A stretch of DNA of 28,431 nt from Coptodactyla brooksi (Eukaryota > Arthropoda > Insecta > Coleoptera > Scarabaeidae). The notes under the pieces are model-generated. The model was not told where the DNA came from. It did not search any database and worked only from the letters and a program-made list of their open reading frames with translations. Positions within the stretch are counted from its first letter, which is position 1. The number at the start of each line of letters is the position of its first letter. Positions 1 through 12,900 of the stretch are shown in pieces. Position numbers and translations under genes: made by a program. The stretch spans positions 1 to 28,431 of the forward strand of contig JAWQRM010000148.1 in the NCBI GenBank assembly GCA_033557675.1, given 5' to 3'.

Positions 1-620
1 GTATTGTTTCTCTGCTTAGGAAAGCCTATTTCAGTAGCACTTGTTTTTTACGCATCAGCGACAAACATACTAACAAAATTGAAAGAAAACAGTTTTATTC
101 CCCCCTTGAATTTTTTAAATGCCCAGACAGCATGGCGCTGCTTGGCGGACGGCTAGTTACCTGCTGATCGCGAGTACCCTGTTGTATGTCTATCTCGACA
201 ATAGAATACAATAAATATTTTTAATATGCAACAAATTAAGCAGATTCATTGTTGATGGCGTAATTTTTTAACATATTTCCGTTACAAAATTCATTCTTAC
301 GCCAGCTTTATAGGCGCGAAGGACTAAAATGCCTGAATCAATAATGTGAAATTGATTCTTACATCGCGATTTTAAAAATAATTACTTAACCGCAAACAAG
401 TTCGGATTATGCCAGTGTAAATATACAATTTCACAAAAATAGAAATAATATAGATTATTTTCTTTCAACAAGACACTTTCACTTGGGCGGTGGTTGTGAT
501 GGTTATCATCATCTTTATTGAAAGATCTATATGTTGTCCAACATATATCGTCTACATATGGCTATAATTTGAATTTGATTGATTTATAATTCTGTTGGAA
601 TAAAGAAAAAAAATACTTAC

Positions 621-684
621 AATGATCCACACCACACTCCTTCTTATTTTCATATTTTGGACTTGAATTCGGCTTCTTGGACAT
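621..684 (-). CDS. Possible first coding exon of an unknown minus-strand gene
   Basis: On the minus strand an ATG (684-682) opens 21 codons beginning MSKKPNSSPKYENKKECG and runs into a consensus donor, T|GTAAGTA, at 620. The lysine-rich, open composition and the good donor suggest a first coding exon whose next exon would lie below 600 or beyond the left edge. I could not place the next exon. It could be chance in a short stretch. Confidence 0.22.
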
Positions 685-2040
685 CACGATTAGGAATGAC
701 ATAAATTATAATCAACATCTTAAACTCCCCACCCTATCTGTTATTCCTTTCCTGTGAGCCTTAAGAAGAGGGCACTCGCATATAACTTGCTGAGTGAGGA
801 AAAGCCAACTAAGCATTCTATTGTGGAGGTAGGCATGTGAAAGATACAAACTCAATTTCAATTAAAAAAGGGTATTGGTGGTAATAATAATACTCTTGTG
901 GCTGTGTTAGTTTATATTTAGGCTTGACTAGTTTCAAATAATTAAATAATAATCCTCGGATATGCCTTTGCAACTTCATGTGAGGGTTAAAAACTTTTGT
1001 TAGAAATTGAACTGATGTATACCAGGCGCAGATACATAGTGTACCTGGTATACCAGTGAAATAGTCCCAGTCAGTCTCATTTCCTTTCCCTATAGTAAAA
1101 CCCTATGTGGCCAGTTGCATATCGCCAATCTGTATAGCAACATAACACTGTGTGCTTCACATCACAGAATTCATTATAATTTCATATCTACACAAAGCTG
1201 AACAAATACTACAAACAGCAAAACATATAAAACAATTCTTTCTTAAAGATATACATATTAATTACATCAGATACTGAGGCTCTAAATACAAAGCGGTTTA
1301 AAATTGTGCATATGTTCAATATCAAAATTTGTCAAATCCATTACATTTTCTCCACAAGAAAAAGACAAATGTATGAAGAATGCTGATCTGAACTAATCGT
1401 GCCTTATTTTTGCTCATCATAAATATATTTATAGGCTGGAAGTTTTAACGTTTGAACCTATACTTAAAATGAGAGGTTTTAAATTATATTTGCAATGAAA
1501 ACCAGAGTTTTTTTATTTCGCTATTGGAAATTGTGTAATTTCTTTAGCATCTGTTATGTAATATCTATTGTTAATGTAATCTTAAAACGCATTGCCGATT
1601 ATGAACTTATGAGATATGATGCCATATAAGGTATACTTAATGGACAGTGTAAAAACTGCCTGATATAAAAAGTTAATGGAATACATACCGCATCTGATCA
1701 ATGATTATTCTGAATTTGCTAAATAGCAATTACTTTATTGAATCTAAAAATCATGAACTTTTTCGAAGATTTAAAAGAGAAAATGTTTTTTATGCTTCTT
1801 GCACTTCTAAATGTATCAAAATCTTCACAAGCTGATAACAATAAAAGAAGAACTTATCCGAAAATCAATCGATCTGTCAATCTGTAAATGTACCAATATA
1901 GGTATAAAAAATATGACGTCATTTAGTATGTTATGAAAATAATTGATTTAACTGCTGAATTTGTATTTTTATATTATTTTTAATTTATCATATTTTTTCA
2001 TCAAATAAATTACAACTTTTATCTACAATTTGCAAATTTC
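685..2040. other. AT-rich non-coding stretch
   Basis: No credible ORF, RNA gene or transposon protein seen on either strand. It holds the 1017-1053 inverted repeat and a perfect TGACGTCA at 1914-1921 with no gene placed next to it. The first 620 bases are similar, with one less AT-rich patch at about 125-180. Confidence 0.5.
1017..1053. repeat. Perfect inverted repeat, 10-bp arms, 17-base loop
   Basis: GTATACCAGG (1017-1026) and CCTGGTATAC (1044-1053). Confidence 0.7.
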
Positions 2041-2066
2041 ATGATCATTGTGGGGCAGTCTTTCAT

Positions 2067-2111
2067 CACTCCTGACGATGCTATCTTGGTTAGCAAAACA
2101 TGCATCGAAAT
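2067..2111 (+). ncRNA. Hammerhead-like relic
   Basis: CTGACGA core (2072-2078; the variable fourth-to-sixth position is tolerated), stem II GCTATC-TTG-GTTAGC with one mismatch, AAAA in place of GAAA, and C at the cleavage position (2106). Stem III changes are CG-to-CA/TG, typical of CpG decay. The following 90 bases match the spacer of the 14.8-15.2 kb array and of the 12.2 kb copy. Confidence 0.5.
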
Positions 2112-2673
2112 TTCCTTTTTCACATTTTGGCATAGTGGCTTCGTTTTTACTTTGTTACAAAGGCAAGGGTTCCAAACCCTCAACTTTAATTATCAATGTA
2201 GGTACCATTTTTTGTGCGTTGCATTATAGGGGGCACATCCTTTAAGGATTGAAGCTCAAAGCATTTAAAACTTCACAAGCTTGAACTGCAACATCTCTAG
2301 CCTTAAAGGTTCAAAGCTCACGGCTCATTTTCCCAGCTTAACCAACTGCAAACATTAATTTCAAACAAGAGATTTAGTTGAAAGGATTTTGAGCTGTTAC
2401 TGTACCTAGAAGTTTGCTGGCTTTCTTCAATTACTGCAATGAGCCAAAGATTTTAGTGTTTATACTTTAAAAGATTTTTACGAAGCAACTTTAAAAAGAA
2501 ACAAATGACAGATATGATCAAAGTATTCAATGCATAATAAAATTCAAAAAATCCAGACGTGCTTTGTTGTTTCGTGAGGTCGTTTTGAACATTTGCTGGA
2601 AACTTTGTCTTGTTTTTAAAAAAAGTTGTGAATTTGGAACGTTGGAAGACTAAAGAATAAAGAAGTCTTTCAT

Positions 2674-2717
2674 CATTCCTGATGATGATAGTTTGGTTAA
2701 TGAAATGCGCGGTAAGC
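2674..2717 (+). ncRNA. Hammerhead-like relic with intact core blocks
   Basis: CTGATGA (2679-2685) and GAAA (2702-2705) are both intact and share the upstream AGTCTTTCATCA leader with the 2067 copy. Stem II is weak (wobbles and one mismatch), and stem III and the cleavage base are degraded. Confidence 0.45.
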
Positions 2718-2719
2718 AG

Positions 2720-3780
2720 CTGTATTCCAGTTTTGGTGTAGAACTTTGAAATGTTTAAAATATATTTAAAAACGGTCAAACGTTAATTTTTACTAAAAAG
2801 TTCTTACAACAAGGCTATTAAAATGCCTTCTTTCATGTCCAAACCTAAATTCATTTTTTCCAAACATAAATATTTATATTTCTTAATTGCCAAGTAGTGT
2901 CATTGAATTTAATAATTCTTTTCTTATTATGTAATTCGCTATAAACCATGAAGTATAATCCTGCAGTAACGCAGAGTTGGCATTTGTTCTCCTGAAGGTT
3001 TATTAGATAAACTGAAACATATGTCGAGATTCTGAACAATCTTGTTGTGGTTAAGACGTTGTTAGCTTTAGTGAGTTGGCAGCTATTCATTTTGTGTATG
3101 GATTTTATTTACCCAGTTTAATTGAAGCTACTTAATTTAAGCTTTCATATGTTTCAATACATATTATAATATGCAAAATATATTCTGACAAGAAAACATT
3201 TTTATCAACGCACCATCAAATAGTTAGAGCAAAATTTAGAGGAACAAATTCATAATTGGAGAAAGTTCCTGAATCACCATCAGGAAAATTGGTAGAGCTA
3301 TAGCCACATTCTTTGAGAGTAATTTATACATCCGTACTGCACATATTCAACGGGTCTATCCCAATCATTTTTTAGTAAAGCTATACCCATAATTGTCGTT
3401 TAAAGTGTCCAGAAGCATCTGAAGTGTGTAAATATGCAATAGTTTTTTTTTATAATCATAGGTGAATACCCAATTATTATAAAAATAATGTTAAAAACCA
3501 AAAAAGACGGTACTATTATCGGATTCAGAATAATTGAGCTCTGTGTTTGTAAGCTTACATTTTTGAAATTACTTCACCGCAAAAATTGAAGAAAACCTTA
3601 TTATAATGTTTTTGCGAGATTTAAGCAAGACCTTTTAAAAGAAGTATGGTTTATATGCAAAAAGTAAAATTTTTGATACATATGAACGTATCAAAAGTAT
3701 GTGAAAAGTTTTTTTTCTCCACGAACTTCACAGATATTAGCCTAAACTATGATTTTTAAAATATAAAAAGAAAATAAAAC
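2720..3780. other. Intergenic, downstream of METAP2
   Basis: AT-rich. The short ORFs have no protein character. Nothing supported beyond the METAP2 polyadenylation signal at its right edge. Confidence 0.5.
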
Positions 3781-3792
3781 AGTTGAATCATC

Positions 3793-3798
3793 TTTATT
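3793..3798 (-). terminator. Polyadenylation signal of METAP2
   Basis: AATAAA on the minus strand about 175 bases beyond the METAP2 stop codon. It is a canonical signal at a plausible 3' UTR distance. Confidence 0.6.
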
Positions 3799-3970
3799 AG
3801 ATAATTAACAAAATCTGTCGAGAAGTTATTTACGCACCATCGTCAAACTAAAAGAAAACAAAATAGCACATAGCGTAACTTTAAGGGATGTGTATATATG
3901 TATATAAAAATGCACAATATGTATGTTTACGGTCAGGGATACCGACTTAGTTAGTTCAGCTCTATATCGA

Positions 3971-6900
3971 TTAGTAGTCATCACCTCTGGAGACAACCTC
4001 TTTGCACGTTGGTCTAAGCATTATGGTGTGTTCGAATTGAGCAGTGTAACAGCCTTTGATGTCGCACAATGGCGGGTACGCATCCACGATTCCCTTATCA
4101 CACAAATCCTTCAATGCCATTTGATATTTGGTCGCTCCAGCCCTGTCCAACCAACGTTTGCAGAACGCTAGTGTTCCAAAGTTTTTGTTGATGGTATTCA
4201 ACAAGCTTTTTGATGATTGCAACCTGTTGCAGAGAACAGTCGTTTATGCAAATGTTCACTAAATTTTGCCTTGTAGTCTTACCTTAATGGCACATATTGC
4301 ATATCAAAGTTCTTCATGTAATGAGAACAATCCATATCGTCATGGACCAGACCACGACCAGTAGAACCAAAGGTTTCGATAGCGTAAAATTCGTTTTCCT
4401 CCATAACGGTTGCTTCGCCACCTTTTACAATCGGTACAGTTTTTCCAGCATGAATTCCTAAAATTATTAATGCCTACAAGTAATTATTCTCTAGTAGTTT
4501 ATGTAATAGAATAGAAAGGTAGAGATAGCTGAAATTTTTCAAAAGAAACAGTTCAACAATAATGTTTTAAATTTTATATTTTGCTATGATCTAATGTTAG
4601 TTGTCCTATAGTTGACTTATTTTATGCTTTTATAAAATTGTTGGAAATCATCAATATAATTATAAAAATATTGTATATTGTAAAATAACGATTTATTACA
4701 CAATATTCTTTTTTTTAATAAAATCCCGAGATTTTTGAAAAAATTCGAATTTTACAAAGTCCCTGTAACACAAGGAACACAATTTGTTTTAACATCACAA
4801 TGCTAAAACAAATGAAATTAATGGTTTGTTGTTTCTTAAACATAGTCAACATGTTTCAGTGTTTTCGCTATTATCAAGACTTTTACTATTATTGCGAATA
4901 ATTTACACTCACCTAAATTAAAAAAAAAGTCTTTACAATTGACAGTTTCTGACAAAATAATTAGAAATGAGCTGCCGTGCGACTAGTATCCGAGTATCTG
5001 TTGACACCGCACATGACTTTCTCTTACATTGACTTGGATTGTGTAATATTTAACCCTTAACGATCGAAAGACTCCGCTGAGGAGACATAAGCTAAATGTT
5101 CTAAAAATCGAAAGGCTCTGCTATGGCGACATTTCATTATCTCAAATAAACGGCAACGGGAAGGAAACATATGTAGTTATTTATGACTAACGTTAACTCT
5201 CTCTTGCCTGAATATAATAACAAAACATATTTCTATAGAAATATGTATATCTCTTCAGCGGAACCTTTTGAACATTGAAGTATTATCGTATATTCCAACA
5301 TAGTTTCAAATTATGAAAATACACAACTTAAATTGTGTGATACAACTTTTATTTGAAACATTTTCTCTAGAACCAAACCAAGCATTTTTAAATTTTTGTT
5401 CAAAAATGTCAAATAATGCTAAAATCTTGCGACTTCTAATATAATAATTACAGTAAACACAAACGGATGGAACAAACCAACCGCCGAAAATAGCATAGGT
5501 TTACTATACATAATGTAATCTATCAAGATATATTAAAATCTTAATATCGATTTTTTGCCAATCTAATACAGGTACTTCTCACTTTACGACCTATCTGCTT
5601 AATACCACTCGCACTTACAACCAACTGAATTTCAATCTACAATTCAAGGTATTTCCTTTCTCAGCACAAGTATTGGTCCGTGGCAAATGGTGACATGCGC
5701 TCTGAGCCTACTACAGGCTTGCCATGCACTTTTCCAGTAAGTTTCATTCTAATAAGCAGTTTTTTTTACATATTTGCAACACCAAGATAGTACAGATGAA
5801 AACTATGCTATTATATTTAGAAATTATTAAGAAACGAAGGAAATCTAGCTACCTTCAAATGAAAATAAAAATCAACAAGACCACGAACCTGGTACAAAAG
5901 TTAAAATAAATAGCATGTGACTAGAAATTGGCAAATTTGACCATTTGTACAATTTTAAAGGATAAACTTAGAGTGAAAGAGGCGGTGAAATCATTTAGAG
6001 GATTTAAAGCCATAATAACTAGGCAGTAAAAAGGTCTTATTCATGAGATGGAGAAATGATTGGCGATCTGGTTTGACAGCCCGATGCAAAATAAACTTTT
6101 TAATAATTCAAGCTAAGGCACGCAGTATCTACATAATTGGAAAATCAGCGGTGAGGCAGCAAACGCGGATGTAGAAGCAACAGAAAAATTTGTTAACAAA
6201 TTGAACGGAATAATTAAAAATAGCAGCTACTTCTTGGAACAGATATTCAATGTGGATGAAACTGGGCTTTGATAGAAAAAAATACCTGAAAAGTCCTATA
6301 TGCGCAAAGAAGTTAAGGCAATGCTGGTTTCAAGGCTCTTAAAGACAGGACCACGTTGGTGGGAGGGAATGCCGCTCGGTTTAGGTTAAAACCTTTCCTG
6401 CTCTATCACCCTGAAAACCCATGTGCATCAAAGAACAAAAAACAATCTGCTCGGTTACTATCGTGCAAATGAATAGTTTATAAATTTTCGAATCCTCAAT
6501 CCGCATCTTCCTAAAAATACAACTGCTGGCCTACTGCCAATGGATCAAATCACTATAGCTATGTTAGGCTACAGCAGCAACAGGAAATGATGTAGCAACC
6601 CTTAGTCATTTTTAGAAATTATACGGTATTTTAGATTGCATTAAAAACATTAAATTGGCTTGGGACGAAGTAACAGATAAGTGTACGCAAGACATGCAAA
6701 AAATGCATAAAAAGTTTCAGGAACAATATCTTGAACAAACTGACCCACTAAGTCAAACAATTGCGGGTCTTGCCAATGAGCTTAATTTAGATGTTGAAGT
6801 GGAAGGCATTGCTAGATTTGTAGATTATGTCGATGGAAAGCTATCAAACGAGGATTTAATGGAGTTGGAAAGAATACAGCCTTTGGAAGAGGATAGAACT

Positions 6901-9900
6901 GAAGAAGTGAAAAAGAAATTCATGGTACATGGCTTAGCTGGTGTGTTGTCCAAAATTAATTTGCCTATGTTGGAAATGGAGGCTATAGATCCAAATACTG
7001 AATGTTTTAATAAAGTCGAACGTGGGATGAGTGAACTTTTAAAATGCCATAGAGAAATGTATCAAGCAAAAACAGAAGATCACAAAGCAAACTGCGCTTA
7101 AAAGTTTCTTTTCGCTTCTTAAATCCAGGACCTCTACCCTTGAAGGTACAATTTCTATTTCAGCTCCTCGCTTATCAACCAATTGGCTTAACGACATAGT
7201 CGTCAGAACGGAACTCGGTCCTAATGTGAGGAGTACCTGCACTTTCTCTTTATACCCTTTGTTACGAGAAAGTAAAAATTAATTTAAAAAATTATACAAA
7301 GAGAAAGTCGCATGCCTTTATCGTATCAGCTGATCTGCTTTGTTGTGGACTTTCTTTTATTTTCTTGATTATAAAGAAATGTGTATTCTAATTACTAAAT
7401 AACTTACTGTACGGAGCTATAGAATGGCCATTCAAGTTGCGAATAGATTTGATTGGATAAGTTTTTCCATCTAATTCCAATTCATACGATTCCATAACTT
7501 CTTGTATTGCGGCTCCAATTTCACATAATTGTACATCAATACCTAGAAGAGTAACAATTATTGTAATTAATTGTTGTAGATCGTAAGTACTTATACAAAT
7601 TTTCAAGTTAATTCATATTTCAATTTTACCTTATAATTGAATTTAATATATATTCAATAATTGTTTTATAATCGAGGTTTGTGTGTCTCTGGATTATTGA
7701 TATTTCTCTCATTTTCATTTCTTATTTAGAAGTATTATTGTGCTTTTTTGGTTACTTTCCATTCAATTACTATTTCATAAAGCTTATTAAGATACAAATG
7801 AGTAAGTCCCCTCCATTAGGAGAATCCCCCAATAGAGTGGATGCCTCTTATTGTTATATAAATGGATAGTGGCTTTTTTATGCTTATGGTTCATTTTGTG
7901 TTTTTGCATAAATTATTTTGTGATGGTGTGACTCATGTAAACCAAGAGGTAAGAACATAAATAAAAGCATCTAGTTGGTTTCCGATACTTTACAAGACAA
8001 ATATCATTAAAAACCGCTCTGAGTAAATTTATATTGACAATGATGGAGCAGATATGCTGAACAGCTATATATGATCAGGCAGCTAAGTAAGTAAATTTGA
8101 ATGTCAGTTTTACAAAAAATTCTCCCAAATAGCTTCTTCTTTTTCTGAAAATGGAATGGTTAATACAACAATTAATATGGTTGACTTTACCAATAACTTA
8201 CATATTTTAAGAAACTGTTTTATTAATTTGCGTGATGTCTAATAAAACACCAACTTTACTAATTAAATCAATTCTTACCAGCAGCTTTAATTCCTGTATT
8301 TGTAGCTTCCCTAACCGCCTCAACAAGCTTATCATATTTTGGATTAAACGTCAGCGTAAAAGCACAATCTATAATTCTTCCGTTAATGTGCGTTCCAAAA
8401 TCAATTTTCGTGACATCATCATACTCCAGCACGGTAGGGTCACCAGCATTCGGCGTGTAATGTGCAGCACAGTGATTTCTCGAACAACCAGTGGGAAAGG
8501 CCAAGCCTGCTTTAAGCCCATTTTCCGCAATCAGTTTTCGTGCTGTTTTTTCTAATTCCTCGCAGATTTGGATCATTGTCATGCCCGGCTTCACCCATCT
8601 TTGAATGTATTGTCTTGTCTGTCGGTGTGCTTCAGCGGCTAATCTCACCTCGTTGTAAATGTCAGTATTGAGACGATCCAATGCTCGTTTCTCCTCGGAC
8701 GTAAATCGGTCTTTCGCCGTGCGGTCGTCCTTGTTCACGGGATAATGCATGATTTCACCTTCAGGAAACACTTGGTCAGAGTACAATTCGATGATCGGAA
8801 TTGAAGGAGGCTCTGTTTGACCACTTTTTTGTGATCCAATCGCACCTCCCCCTCCTTTCTTTCTATTGCGCCTGCGTTTCTTTTTGTCTCCATCACCGTC
8901 TTGTTCATTGGGATCGGTAACTTCTACTCCATTTTCTGCTGGGGCTTTTGTGCCTGAGTCAGTTGGTCGTTCTGATGATAGATCTTGAGTCACTCCTTAA
9001 AAATTAAGAATAGAAAGAGAATTAGATACACAAGAAGGTCAGAAAAATAATGTCATGATCCGAGAGCAGGTGTACACCTATTGCATAATATGGTAAATGT
9101 GTTAAGCGAAATTGGCAGACATTCTGTTCATCCATTCAACTGCTTTAAGCAGTGGTTTTTATCGATTAGAGCAGTATATCTTTCGCAGAAAGATGGCTTT
9201 TGATTTTGTTGATGTACATTGATGATTGATAAATATACTGACTAGTTGTCATAAATAATTTTGATATACATTGTAAACTTAGCAGAACAACTTTAACATC
9301 TCCTCAAATATCAAACACTTACCAGTCCTTAACTTCCAAAGGGAAATTAAACATTACAGTGTTTCCTAGTCTTTGTAGATATCTTTATCCAAAAGTATAT
9401 CCAAAATATATACCATGCGTATCAGTATAGAGAGAAGATAAATTATAAAGAGAAAAGAACAAAATGAAATGAAAAGTGAATATTAAAATATTATTTGACA
9501 ATAAAAAATTCGCAAATTTTTGCCCCCACGTATTACATACCACCAGTTATAATGGAAAAAATAAAAACACCCATTTCATTCTGGAATACTAAATAATTTT
9601 CACTGATGCGAGTAAGTTTTATGTCCCTGACAAGCAAAGGCACCCAAGTGTCTCTCCAATTTTTATAAAATTTGGTATGAATGTAGAACACCGAAAAATA
9701 TTTGACAAGTATTTTTTTTAGCGTCTCGTTTTCGGTTTTGGGGTGTGTAATGGAGGCTCAAAGTTACCCCCAAATACACATTTTTTGCAACATTTCAGAA
9801 ACGAGAAGAGATATCGAGATCGGTTAAAAACCAGACAGATCGTTCCTTGTTAGCAGCCGTACATTTTAGGTTGAAAAAAGAACAATGGCGCGGCCACGGG

Positions 9901-12900
9901 TTCGTTAGGGGGTTAAAACATATCAATTTTTCTCACTCCTGCCTTTGTATATCATAAATTTAATTTTTCTTTTTTAATCTTTAAACTACTTGAAAAAATA
10001 AAATTTACAGGTTTTTGGATTCTTTTCTAAATGTCTAAATGTACAGAAGACTATTTTTCTTCATATTGTTGGAATTATATTTAATGTCACAATGTATTTA
10101 AATTAAAAGTCGTTTGTTATATTAGAATATAAAAAAGTAATATTATACATACAAACAGTAACAGCCAAGAAAGGTCGTGTGTAATTGGTCATGTCGTAAA
10201 TATAAATTACTTTTTACGTCTTGGCCAACCAATGTGTTTATGATTGCCAATGTACGCAAGTGATTATAAATAAAACTTTAAAAATGAAGTTACATCTGTA
10301 TACTTATCACTGCCTGTGTATTATCATAAAGTATCTGGTTCTGTTTCGTAGTCAGTTATAATTAGTATCAACACAAAATTACACCATCATTGTTTTTGTA
10401 TTGCCAACAAGTCATAACAAAACCAAAATCATTCACATCTTATTATGGCCAGTGCCCTACAGATATTGCAACTGGCTAACTGCGAGTCGCGAAAGGAGAA
10501 ACACACTGGTATTATAATATAATTATATAATTGTATCAGATACAATTGTATCTGATAACTGACGAACAAATTGCTTCCAGAAGCACAAGCCATAAACATC
10601 CAAAGGTTGTATAATGCCAGTTGGCACCCTTTGGGATTGTTTTCAGGTATTAAATTGTGTAAACTTAAAGTTGAATTGTGAATTGAAATCCAGGGTGCGG
10701 TTTCCTTCAGTGTCGTAAGCGGGATTACTACAGCCACTCAAAATGATGTCAAACACTGTTTGTGCAAGTGCTTCTTCAGCACCATTTTGTGTAGATACAG
10801 GTGTACCCTGGTATTGGTTATTTATTAAACTTGTTAATATTGTCAAGACGTTCAATGTATTTAACACAAACAAGGCCAGTCTGGATACGTCATAATTATC
10901 TTTAACAATATGCATTGATAACTATTGTTGATAACAATTATAACTGTAACAAATAGTAGAGACACTTTATGATAATACACTTTAGCAGGCTAACCACACT
11001 CTTATATAGAGGCAGTGATAGGTATAGAAATGTAATTTTTTTTTAAGTTTTATTTATAATCACTTGCGTACATTGGCAATCATAAACACATTGGTTTGCC
11101 AAGACGTAAAAAAGTAATTTATATTTACGACATGACCAATTACGCATCACCTTTCTTGGCTGTTACTGTATGTATGCATCATATTACTTTTTTATATTCT
11201 AATATAACAAACGATTTTTAATTTAAATACAATGCGACATTAAATTTAATTTCAAAAATATGAAATCGTCTTCTGTAGTACATAGAAATAATAATAATTT
11301 CCCAAAATGGACATTTAGAAAAAATTCAAAAACCCGTAACTTTTATTTTTTATGTAGTGTAAAGATTAAATAAGAAAAATTAAATTTATAATATACAAGA
11401 GCAGAAGCGAGAGAAATTGATATTTTTTAATGCCCGGCTTAACATATGGCTGCTAACAAGAAACGATCTGGTCTTTAGCCGATCTCGATATCTCTTCTCG
11501 TTTCTGAAATATTGCAAAATATATTTTTGGGGGTAACTTTGCGCCCCCATTGCATACCCCTAAACCAAAAACGGGACACTAAAAAAAATATGTGTCAATG
11601 TTTTTTGGGGTTCTACATTCCTACCAAATTTTATCAAAATCGGAGAATTGGGTGCCTTTGCTTGTGAGTAAGCAAGAAAAAAAACAGTGTTATGAAATGC
11701 TAACACAGAATGAGATACACAAAAATTATGTAAGGGGTAGTATCATAGTATAAGTAACTTGGAAATTTGCACATAAAGAGGAAACAATTGATCATGAAAT
11801 GTACATTGAAATTTTCAAAGAAGATAATCGTACTAGTGCTGAAAAAATGGGTTTAGGAAATGACATTGAAATGACTTCAAACCATCGCTCAGGACCAAGA
11901 TATATTAACCATATTGTGAATTATGAGCTGTATTAAATTCAAAAATCAGAACTCGATATGTTTCAAATAAAAATGGTCTTGAACTTGCACTGCCAAAAGA
12001 TAGCAAACAATTAAAAGAACGAGATTACAACAAAATTAGTACATTTAACATCACAAATGAAATCGTCTGAGAACTGTTGCGCAGGGCACCAACAGGCATA
12101 ATTGATATAATACAAGGAATGTACAGAAACAATAAAAAACACGATAAGAATTAACAACAAAGTATGAAGGAAAACAGAGTTGTGGATTTTAAAACCTTTG
12201 GCTTAGTAACAAAATTAAACAATGCCACCGCTCTACTAAAACCGAAAAGTTTATTTGCTTGGGGCACATTTCGCCAACCATGTTTTCATTATCAGAAGCG
12301 ACCAAGATAAATGCTTACAATTTATCAAGCATTTATCTTCCTGGGTGTAACCTGCGTCAAGTAAATAAACTTTTTGGTATTGGTGTAGTGGAGGCATTGT
12401 TTAACTTTGCGAATGAAGAAGTTTAAAATAGAAATGTGGAAAATAAATTAAATTGAAATAATGAAACCAATTTTTGCAAATAATATGGTCATAATAGCAG
12501 AATCAGAAAAAAACATATAAAACAAAAACAATGATTATAGCGAGACATCGTGAGATAAAAGTAAATGAACAAGTTATTGGATAAGCGATGTTTTAAATAT
12601 ATAGAGGCAATTATAGGAAGCAATGGAAACATAGCAGATACAGTTATAATTAAAACATTAGGAAACACAGGGAGAATGCTTAATAAAATGAAAACGACTT
12701 CTCTGAATAAGAAATAAGTGATAAAAAGCATAACGATAAAGACGGTAAGATGCAGAGACGGTAAAGATGGGTGGCAGTAAAATATATGCTGAAGCTATTG
12801 AATAGCGACCGAAAACAATGCTGGATGCACATTACTTGAATGAAGTCAACAACAATCCACAACTGCTGAATGAAACAAGTACAGATATGACATTAAAAAT

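Larger units (their letters stand above)
9628..11675. mobile_element. Fold-back element with ~750 bp inverted arms, in METAP2 intron 1
   Basis: The left arm (about 9628-10375) and right arm (about 10925-11675) are inverted copies, aligning by eye at roughly 85-90% along nearly their whole length with small indels. Anchors: CAAGCAAAGGCACCCA at 9641 against its complement near 11650-11670; ATATCGAGATCGG near 9820 against CCGATCTCGATATC near 11480; GTAATTGGTCATGTCG near 10180 against its complement near 11130. The arms enclose a loop of about 550 bases holding coding-like sequence on the minus strand. No transposase was recognised, so the element looks non-autonomous. Exact ends and target-site duplication are unclear. 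Confidence 0.8.

Noticed and set aside
2453..3090. Two minus-strand ORFs of about 80-108 codons
   Set aside because: No protein character; one overlaps the ribozyme-like relic at 2674 and they look like chance frames in intergenic DNA.
7039..7242. Minus-strand ORF at the right end of the Tigger-like element
   Set aside because: It covers the transposase 3' end and terminal repeat in antisense; no support as a gene.
8232..8555. Plus-strand 107-codon ORF
   Set aside because: Antisense shadow of METAP2 exon 2.
10429..10737. Full 102-codon minus-strand ORF as a gene
   Set aside because: Only its middle looks protein-like and continues the adjacent frame; the rest covers the 24-bp palindrome and A/T repeats, so it is treated as a frameshifted relic.
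12489..12862. Minus-strand hydrophobic ORFs resembling membrane proteins
   Set aside because: AT-rich shadow frames with no start context, splice logic or family motif; the plus strand has weak, unprovable retroelement-like words (SNGNIADTVIIKTLGNTG).
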